DNA from: Cryptomeria japonica
Taxonomy: Eukaryota > Streptophyta > Pinopsida > Cupressales > Cupressaceae
Reading direction: 5' to 3'
Assembly: GCF_030272615.1 (NCBI RefSeq)
Contig: NC_081414.1
Location: 811,245,069-811,309,068 of the forward strand
Length of the DNA: 64,000 nt
Shown in pieces: positions 57,001 to 64,000 of this stretch (its first letter is position 1; each line of letters begins with the position of its first letter). The position numbers were made by a program, and so were the translations under genes. The notes beneath the pieces are model-generated. The model did no database searches, was not told the origin of the DNA, and worked only from the letters and a program-made list of their open reading frames with translations.

Positions 57001-59856
57001 AGGATTATGTCAAGAGTAGCTTAAAGTTAGGCCCTGGCTATTTTCATTTTCCTAATCTCGAAGACTTTTGGGAGGATTGCAAAGACGAGTTCAAGGTTAG
57101 AAAAAGAGATTGGACCAGGTTAACTTTGAAGCAAATAAAAGATTTCAAGATGGATTGCACCATAGAAGGCATTGAAGATTATGGATCTAATTTGATTGAT
57201 CCTATCTATTTTGAGCAAGTCCAGTCCCAGCCACTTCCCAATTTGAATTGGGCAGATCCGGAAATGAGAGATGTCAAAGAAAGAACAAGTTTTGTAATCA
57301 AGAATTCTGAAGCCTGGATTAAGAAGAAGATTACTCAAATGACTGCTACCAGACCAACAAAGGAAACTCCAAGAAAGAAAGGAAGTCAACTTGAGAGCTC
57401 TACGTCGCTGCATTCTTCCCATACTCCAGCAAGGGATACTCCTTCTTACCAAAATACTCAAGGAAGTGATGGAGATGAAGACCCTCCAAGGAGGAACAAT
57501 CTTCAAAACACATGTGGTGATGAACCCTGACAAAAGAAGAAGAAATCCAGAGCAAAAGACATAGAAGGAAATTCTATTGCAAGTCAAGTAAAGGATCAAG
57601 TTCTAGTGGAAATTCTAGATGACACAAGATTTGATGACGGAATGCATTCCCTATCTCCCTCAATTCCTATTGAATCCCTATGACAAGAAGCACAACAAAA
57701 TACTTTAGTCATGGATTCATCATTTCCAAGCAATCCAAGCGATCAATTTGAAGAAATCAAAGAGGTGACTACAACATTGGTAGCAAGACAGGAAAACATC
57801 CAAGAGTCCACAGAAAATTCTTCATTCCCATGGTTAGAACAAAGTCTATTGAAGAAGAGGAGGGTAGAAAAGCTAGTGGTACCTGAATTTAGTAGCATAT
57901 CTGATCTTTTTGAAAGAGCTGAAAAACCGAAGAAACTCAAAGTATCCTCAAGAATAAAGACTGGTCCAAACTCAAGGAATATGTGCTTAGAGATTGCTCA
58001 ACCCATATCTGAGAAGGATACAAATGAGGCCACCTCTACGGACTTTGTTATGACAAAGATTGATATGGGACCTTCTTCTCATGAGTCTGATATTCAGAAC
58101 TTTAATGTGATGGCAGCCAGAATGGTGGAGAGAAGTGAAAAGGATAAGCAATCCAAGGATCAATTGAAACAACAAGTGCACACTTTGTCTTCTTACCTGA
58201 GATCCGTAGTTGATACCTCCACTATGCCACTAAGTGTAGATCGCCAGCCAATTATGTTTACACCAGAAGGAGTAATTAAATATAATGTTATGGATAATCT
58301 TCAAAAGTACCAAGCCTATGGAAAGGTAACTGAAGGATGGGTAGAAAAGATCAAAACTCTCGCATGTGAATTCCTAGTCCAAGCAAAATCTATCCATGAT
58401 GAGGCCTTAATAAAGAAAAATATTATTGAGAAGGACTTGAGGAATGTCAAGAAAGAGGACGCAGCCTGGAAAGAAATTGTGAATGATTTTAAACAAATGA
58501 TAGAAATTGGAATGGACACCCTTGCAACCAAGAAAATCTTGCCTAGTAATGAAAAAGATTATCCAGAGATATGGATAGAAAGAATTAACTGGAAACTAGT
58601 GATCATAGATCAAGTTTCATCAGAGTTAGAAAAGCTCATGCTTTCATGTGATCAAGTGTGTACCAAACTCCAAGGAGAACTCACTACTCTTCTCCCAGAT
58701 GTGACATTGATGGAAGATTTGTAGGGGTTACAGAATAGCTTCCAGAACATGGTAGATCAACAGCTTTTTAACAAGACAAACTTCAGTGAAAATACCATCG
58801 AAAGGTTGATTGATATTTACTATTCCTTGAGAACTTCTATGCCTCAAACACTCAGCATGGTGACAGAACTAAGTGGCATTCATAGAAACTTGAAGACATG
58901 GAAAATGAGGATAGCTAACATCCTAATTCCCAAAGGAAAATCCGTCACTTCAGCCATTCGACTTTTTAGAATCTTCAGAGACAAAGGACCTGGACAACCT
59001 AATGTGCCTACAGAAGCAACAGCCTCATCAGCAATGCAAGGAGTTAGCTTAGAATAAGTGCAGAGTTGCATTTTGTATAGTCTTCATTTTTGTTGTGTTA
59101 CTCACATCATGTTTTTGTCCTTCTTTGTAAATAACTCTCATGATCGAGTTTCCTTTCTCTCATCTCTATTTCTGTATTGTAATAAAGGATAATCTTGGCT
59201 CTTTTCATATGAGGTAGTTATCCTAAGTTCTCATTTTGGGTAGTTATTCTAAGTAGTTATTTCTCCCAAAGTTGAGGAAGTTATTTCAAGTAGTTGAGGA
59301 AGTTATAAAGTAGTTATAAAGGTGGTTAGGGTAGTTACCTCTGGTGGTTACCATTTCACCTATATATACCTCATTATTATTCAATGTAAAAGGGATTCCA
59401 CTTTTTCACAAGCTTTGTATGAGAGACTTGGATAGTATTATTCGAGAAATTAAGCAATAGAGATCAATTTGGATGTGTGTTCAACTTATTCTCATGGGTT
59501 ATTATCAATGTTCTTATGTTTAATTGATGATTACCTAATACTTTCCCTTTAACATTGAATGTGAAGAAGATTATTTCAAGTTGTGGTATCTCAAACTTGA
59601 TTATATGGAATTTATTCTAAACTAGATTCATACCTTGTATGGCATTCAATCTTTCTTTATTGTTCGTTCTTTAAATTTTTGAAAAATCCAAATACCCTCA
59701 TTATACGAGGGAGCTGCCCCTCTCAAATGCAGAGAAGAATTACCATTCTTTTGTTTTTGTGATTCTTCAACTATTGTGAACGCTTTGTTGCTAATTACAG
59801 GGCAAAACAGAGTTTTTCAAGAAAGTTTCTTAAAGCAACAAATTTGTTTACCAACA
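54100..59856 (+). repeat. gypsy 3' LTR (5757 bp)
   Basis: Colinear with 41440-47609 apart from a 435-bp deletion at 56635/56636 and small indels. It ends CCAACA followed by CAAGG. It carries its own copy of the accessory gene, AATAAA (59181), the TAGTTAT cluster and TATA (59361). Confidence 0.95.
56343..59057 (+). pseudogene. LTR-encoded accessory protein gene (3' LTR copy)
   Basis: The first block 56343-57530 is in frame through the 435-bp deletion (NNLA joined to VRLLQG) and reads through the position of the 5' LTR stop. TGA at 57528 and another near 57680 correspond to CGA in the other LTR. TAG at 58722 corresponds to CAG. Frame blocks resume at 57711-58724 and 58749-59057. A 12-bp in-frame addition near 56980 (QMRFPFD for QFD) is also present. 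The deletion removes the part of the N-terminal domain that includes the conserved W....SNCIHD motif. Confidence 0.8.
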
Positions 59857-60083
59857 CAAGGTTTTGACATACAAATATTGGTGTTATGTGTTGTGGATGT
59901 TATTGTCTTTATGTTTCATACATTAATCTTTACCGATACTGCAATTAACTGATAAACTGTTTACCGACATTAAGTTTGGTTTACCGATACTAGGCATTAA
60001 TTTTGGATAAGTTGTTTTTGGTTTAAATTTATTAGACTACTGATTCACCCCCCCCCCCTCTCAATTGTCTCTGGGACCTAATA
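59857..60083 (+). repeat. copia 3' LTR, second part, with CAAGG duplication
   Basis: CAAGG (59857-59861), then TTTTGACATACAAATATTGG, colinear with the end of the 5' copia LTR. It includes a poly-C run (about 60050-60058) and ends CCTAATA, where the 5' LTR has CCTAACA, so the terminal CA has mutated to TA. Confidence 0.9.
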
Positions 60084-60545
60084 GACTCAGACTATGTTGG
60101 AACCCTAAACAAACTAAAATCAACTTTAGGGTTTTTTTCATCTTATATCTAGTACTATTTCATTGATAAATAAGAATAAAATGGTTGTTCCTCTCTTAGC
60201 CATTGATGGTGAATTTCATGGTGCACAGGGACCTCTGTTAAAGGTGATTTAGTTATATCACATTGTATCTGATATGTATATTTTTCAAGAACAACTACTT
60301 ATTTAATTTTGTGACAATCAAAGAGTGTTGAAGCTTGTCAAGAATCTAGTTTTTCATGAGGACACAAAGCACATAGATGTTAAATGTAATTACATTTGAG
60401 AGAAGTTAATGCACCACCATATGCGACTCCAGCATTGCCTCACAATTTCATAGATTGTTGATATACTCACCAAGCCTCTCAACAAGGTGAAATTTGAGTT
60501 GTTTCAAGGGTATATTTGTAGGAAAAATATACAAAGGGGAAAATC
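60084..60545 (+). pseudogene. older Ty1/copia element, RNase H 3' part
   Basis: GACTC (60084-60088) is the right target duplication. Reading continues DYVGTLNKLKSTLGFFF, then NQRVLKLVKNLVFHEDTKHI and VDILTKPLNKVKFELFQGYI, the hallmark end of copia RNase H. It is followed by a PPT-like ACAAAGGGGAAAATC at 60531. Several stops and frame changes occur. No LTR of this element is clearly delimited. Confidence 0.88.
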
Positions 60546-60593
60546 TTATCATAATTTTTCTATTATATATATTTCTTAACTTTATTCTATCAT

Positions 60594-60690
60594 TGTAGCT
60601 CAATGGTTTAGACTTTAATTTATTCTCTAGCATGTGGTAATGCAAATCATCGAATTGAGTTCTACCTTCTTCTATGCACTGTCACTTTCT
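60594..60690 (+). repeat. tRNA-like / possible SINE head remnant
   Basis: TAGCTCAATGGTTTAGAC resembles a polymerase III A box (TRGCNNAGTGG). GCAAATCATCGAATTGAGTT about 45 bp later faintly resembles a tRNA anticodon-stem and B-box context. It does not fold convincingly as a tRNA by eye. A SINE remnant is possible. Confidence 0.25.
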
Positions 60691-60754
60691 CTTTTTGTCC
60701 CCCCAACCATTGGTTATAGAAACACTATTCAGTTGCCCCTCCTAACATTGGCTG

Positions 60755-61190
60755 ATCTAAACTTAACTTTGATGGCTCTCCAAAAGGTAACCTAGGTTTA
60801 GCAATAGGGGTTGATGTTTTAAGAGATGATAAAAACAAATTAGTTCATACTTATGTGGTTTTAACATAGGGGTCCTTACCTTTAATGATGTTGAGGTGCT
60901 AGCTACATTTCATGGTATTTCTTTAATTAAAGAAAAATGTTTTGACAAACTCATTATCAATGGTGATTTTCTAAATATGTCATCATGATGCTCAAAGGTA
61001 ATGCCTCCCTAGGATGGCCTATGAAAGATATTATAATAGATTCCTTCTCCAATCTCTCTTCATTTGGACATGTCAGATTTTCCCATAGCCTTCGAGAAGG
61101 GAACAAGTTAGTTGATAAATTGGAAAAAATGGGTTGTTTAATCCAAAATTTCAAATGTGGACATCTTTGCATGATCTCTCAAGGGAAATT
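60755..61190 (+). pseudogene. plant LINE-type RNase H remnant
   Basis: Pieces in order: LNFDGSPKGNLGLAIGVDVL (first Asp, DGS), RDDKNKLVHTYVV, VEVLATFHGISLIKEKCF, DKLIINGDFLNMSS (second acidic), then KGNASLGWPMKDIIIDSFSN and VRFSHSLREGNKLVDKLEKM (final HSLREGN..D). This is an RVT_3 RNase H, as at the C-terminus of plant non-LTR retrotransposons, with frame changes near 60860 and 60985. No RT or endonuclease precedes it. It is more complete than the copy at 6750. Confidence 0.7.
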
Positions 61191-61650
61191 TGTGTTAAGA
61201 TTTGGGATGATCTTAACTCTAATATGGATTGATTATATTTAAATTGCTATTTTTGAAATGGTCTTTTTAATTGTCTCTTCTCATCATTTCCCTTTGTGGG
61301 AAAAGAATCATCATTTATTAGAATGGACTACCTTCTTAAATTTCATTAAAGTTTATCTAATTTTATTTTTAATCTCCCAATTTCCTAATTTGGCTGATTC
61401 AATAATATTTAGAGCTATCAAGCTTCCACAATCCATATTAACATTCAACAATTCTTTCCAAATTCGATTGTATAAGACAATTTTAATCATCCACAATTGA
61501 ATCTAGAAATAATTATTGAACAATAATATTTTCTATTATGATTTAACTCTAACCGACCATCCAAGTGGTGAGTTAATTAAAATGGAGTCCAATAATTTTG
61601 AGTCCCTTTAAAAGGGTGGGGTGTTGTAGCCATTTTTTCAATAGTGAAAT
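61191..61650. other. no supported gene
   Basis: A short hydrophobic frame at 61258-61500 has no recognised features. Nothing else is seen. Confidence 0.4.
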
Positions 61651-63050
61651 TTATTTTCCTATATTGAGACTATGACTAGTCATGATCCTTCTTTGTTTGC
61701 TATATTTTATCAGTCCTCAAAATATGGTAGGGTTTTCATTAGTGTGTTGTCCTTTACTATGTCAATGAAGGTCATTTGAGATTCTACTAGTCTCCTAGTG
61801 AAATTTTTTGCATTCACTAAGAAGCCAACAAAAAACCAAAAAATTGATTTCAAGAATTTTTCGATGGATGGCCAGAAAATTACTCAAATATAAAATGGGT
61901 TTAATAGGATGGATATCCCATAGGAATGGAAGGATTTTATTGAGGTTCTGATGAGATACGTGAATTTTAATGACCATTTTAGACACAACATAAAGATGAA
62001 TTTTTCTTTCAATATTTTCTCTTCTCTTTCTCAATTGATTGTGGTGGCTCAATTGAAACATAATGGGTTGCCATTCACTAGAGTTTATTTTTTATACTCT
62101 ATGATTTTAATTTGTTCCTCTCCCATTCTCATAGCCCCCAAACTAACCCTTCTTTTGTTGAGGAATTAAATCAATATTGAAAGCCTTTATCCCTTGGTAT
62201 TTTCACCATAACTAAGGCCACTCCCTAGAATTGTTCTCTCCTATATCAACCCTCAACACACTACAAAAGAAAATAATTTGATTCCCCTTCTTTTTCCCAC
62301 TTTTACAAACCAAGAAGTCATTTTAGATGCCCATCCACTTGGTCTACCTCCTCTATGTAATCCCCTAAGGATGTCCATCCTATTATTATTGGGTTTGTTC
62401 CTAACTTTCCTCTTTGGGAGCTCACTCCTAAGTCCCCTATTTCCATCTTGACCATATTGGTCTCTCTAAGATTACTAAGAAGGTAAATGATCTCTACAAG
62501 GTTTATAATATTCATAGTGAAATTATTAAATGTTGGTTCTTTGATCTAAGCATTGTGAAGTGTAAATATAATAGCTTTGAGTTTTTGGCAAAGGTTGAAG
62601 TGGGGGTAAAGTAATAGCCTTCTAAGGTTAAATATGAGGTGGTTTGGTCCATAGTGCATGATTTTGTTAAGAGACTTAACAAATGGGATTCCCTATGATG
62701 AAGTTAGTGTCCTCAAAGCTAATATGGTGTTAGGGGATGATGGACAGAATTTGTAGATGTATATCTCTTCTGTCTAGGATAAGTAGGATTCCTTAATGTG
62801 TTACATGGATGAAATTGTTTCTTTAAAAAGGGATATGGTTAACAAGACATTGACCTCAGTAAAGGTCTTATAGGAAGAGATTGAAACCTGAAGTGTAGAA
62901 ACATAAGAGGAATGTGAAGGCAACTACTGATGCAATAGAAATGTATAGAAAAAATCTATTGCCAATTTTGATACTTAGATCACTACCCCTGTGAAGGAGA
63001 TTTCTAGTGTTAAAAGTTTATCCTTTCTAGATTAATTAAATGTTCTTAGT
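61650..63050 (+). pseudogene. possible third accessory-gene remnant
   Basis: At about 61920-62160 the plus strand reads EWKDFIEVLMRYVNFNDHFR, then SFNIFSSLSQLIVVAQLKHN and GLPFTRVYFLYSMIL. At 62800-62960 helical charged pieces follow (YMDEIVSLKRDMVNKTLTSV). The order (helical domain with W..F....MRY, then a charged C-terminus) recalls the accessory genes at 43673 and 10404. No alignable motif beyond a W....I pattern is convincing, and stops are frequent. Confidence 0.25.
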
Positions 63051-63081
63051 TGCTATAGATTGTTGCAGATGTGATGGTGAT

Positions 63082-63954
63082 GTTGTTGAGTGGTTGTCAT
63101 TTATGTCAACATATTGGTTGGCATTGATGTCCCTGATGTTCTTGCTTTTGGTGATCCGAAATATACGTTCCCTGAATATTTGGTAGTCCAAAAACTGTGT
63201 TGATAGTGATCTAGATATTTCTAGTTATTAAATATGGTGTTGATCATTGGTATTCATGTATATCTTGAGTTCATTCTTATTTTTTATATTTTTGGGTAAT
63301 GGTGATTTTGTCTTGACTAAGTTCAAAATTTGAGGATGTGCAACAGATTGTGGTGTAGCATGTGTATAATGTTTTGGGTCCAAATATATAATGATTGTAT
63401 TGTGTTGATTTGACCGTCAATGTGTGTTGTGGTATGGTCTACTACTCTTTCCTTCCAACCACCTAAATGTTTAGTGTTGACCTAGATCTTTGTCTTGGCC
63501 GACATGGAAGATTATGCTTCTCAGAGATAGTATATATATGAGAATGATATAATTCATGTGGATATAAAAAAAGTGTGACATTGTGTTTGAAGATATGTGA
63601 TATTGGAAATGAAAGATCTGACTGTTAGTGATATGAGAGAGAGTGTTAGCCTTGAGGCACCGAAAATAGTTTGGTTTGTGCAGATTGTGTTTTAATGGTG
63701 GATTATTTCTTTATCTCTTTCTTCGGCAGTGAGCCCACCTATAGTGAGCACTTTGGTAGTGAGCCACCCTTCTTGGGTTTTTCACATCATATATGGTGTT
63801 TATTGTGTGATCTAGTGTATGTTCATATTTTCATGCTATATCTATGTTAATTAATTTTGTTGGTTTGGATCCAAATGTGAAAAGAATAAAGGTAATTATT
63901 TTACGTTATCGATTCATTCAACCCCCAATCTCTCAATTGCTTAGATATTCAACA
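63082..63954 (+). repeat. 5' LTR of a further copia element (runs off window)
   Basis: Begins approximately TGTTGTTGAGTGG (63082 or 63085) and ends ATATTCAACA directly before a methionine-type PBS. It contains TATATATAT near 63530. The start is inferred by resemblance to the copia LTR start (TGTTGGTATT...TCATTTATGTCAACA). The second LTR lies outside the window. Confidence 0.65.
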
Positions 63955-63956
63955 AT

Positions 63957-63967
63957 TGGTATCAAAG
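63957..63967 (+). other. copia primer-binding site
   Basis: TGGTATCAAAG two bases after the LTR end is the methionine-tRNA PBS with one G to A change. Confidence 0.8.
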
Positions 63968-64000
63968 ATTTGGTTTCTTGGATAAGATCTTAACCACTTG

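Larger units (their letters stand above)
41440..59856 (+). mobile_element. Ty3/gypsy (Tat/Athila-like) retrotransposon with 6-kb LTRs encoding a protein
   Basis: LTRs at 41440-47609 (6170 bp) and 54100-59856 (5757 bp), both TGTTGATCC...CCAACA, flanked by the duplication CAAGG. The internal region 47610-54099 carries a PBS, gag, protease, an RNase H, RT, a second degenerate RNase H and integrase, all decayed. No chromodomain follows integrase. The archaeal-type RNase H and the PBS type point to the Tat side of the gypsy tree. Lineage assignment is by pattern, not by a tree. Total length is 18.4 kb. Confidence 0.93.
35035..60083 (+). mobile_element. Ty1/copia LTR retrotransposon (interrupted by the gypsy element)
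   Basis: A complete but decayed copia element: 5' LTR 35035-36054, methionine-type PBS at 36057, gag, protease, integrase, RT and RNase H in copia order to 40258, polypurine tract at 40603, and a 3' LTR split by the gypsy insertion into 40615-41439 and 59862-60083. The target duplication is GACTC. Native length without the insert is about 6.6 kb. Integrase before RT is diagnostic of copia. Lineage not determined. Confidence 0.93.

Noticed and set aside
60594-60690. Functional tRNA gene
   Set aside because: A-box-like text is present, but acceptor and anticodon stems do not pair and the B box is poor. Kept only as a weak SINE-like remnant.

Overview
This window is nuclear DNA from a seed plant with a large, repeat-rich genome. 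A gymnosperm is my best guess, because of the deep nesting of old, slowly decaying LTR retrotransposons, the very long LTRs and the extremely low gene density. The species cannot be fixed from sequence alone. I see one probably intact host gene, an F-box protein gene on the minus strand (32202-33551). Almost everything else is transposable-element sequence at various stages of decay. I see no rRNA gene, no convincing tRNA gene and no CRISPR array.

Layout. 1-3230: degenerate minus-strand coding remnants of an unrecognised, probably transposon-borne protein set. 3230-5800: no gene. 5804-5940: a 60-bp-arm palindrome. 6199-8020: an element with inverted repeats of about 265-300 bp enclosing a plant LINE-type RNase H remnant. 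8030-19135: an LTR-like region made of a GGGATAAG-rich array, a 4.34-kb tandem duplication (9266-13603 and 13604-17940) and a decayed large accessory gene, ending in a TATA box and a primer-binding-site-like motif. 19642-24164: a decayed CACTA (En/Spm) transposon, minus strand, with recognisable Transpos_assoc, TNP2, DUF4218 and DUF4216 segments. 24591-30123: a lone LTR and a 5'-truncated chromovirus (Ty3/gypsy with chromodomain), minus strand. 32202-33551: the F-box gene.

33985-60530 is a three-level nest. An old, internally deleted Ty1/copia element (33985-35034 and 60084-60530) is interrupted by a second copia element (35035-60083, 5-bp target duplication GACTC). The 3' LTR of that second element is interrupted by a Ty3/gypsy element (41440-59856, target duplication CAAGG). 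LTR divergence by eye agrees with the order: roughly 12% over the first 190 bp of the copia LTRs, roughly 2-3% for the gypsy LTRs.

The gypsy element is the most interesting object. It looks Tat/Athila-related, has LTRs of about 6 kb, and each LTR carries a roughly 1000-codon accessory gene with its own AATAAA downstream and the LTR TATA box further downstream. Its gag-pol has an archaeal-type RNase H placed between protease and reverse transcriptase, while the RNase H after RT has lost most catalytic residues. The tandemly duplicated gene at 10404-18695 appears to encode a distant relative of the same accessory protein in a similar position, so two LTR families in one window seem to share LTR-borne accessory genes. 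60540-64000 holds another LINE-type RNase H remnant, a possible third accessory-gene remnant and the 5' LTR and primer-binding site of a further copia element that runs off the window.
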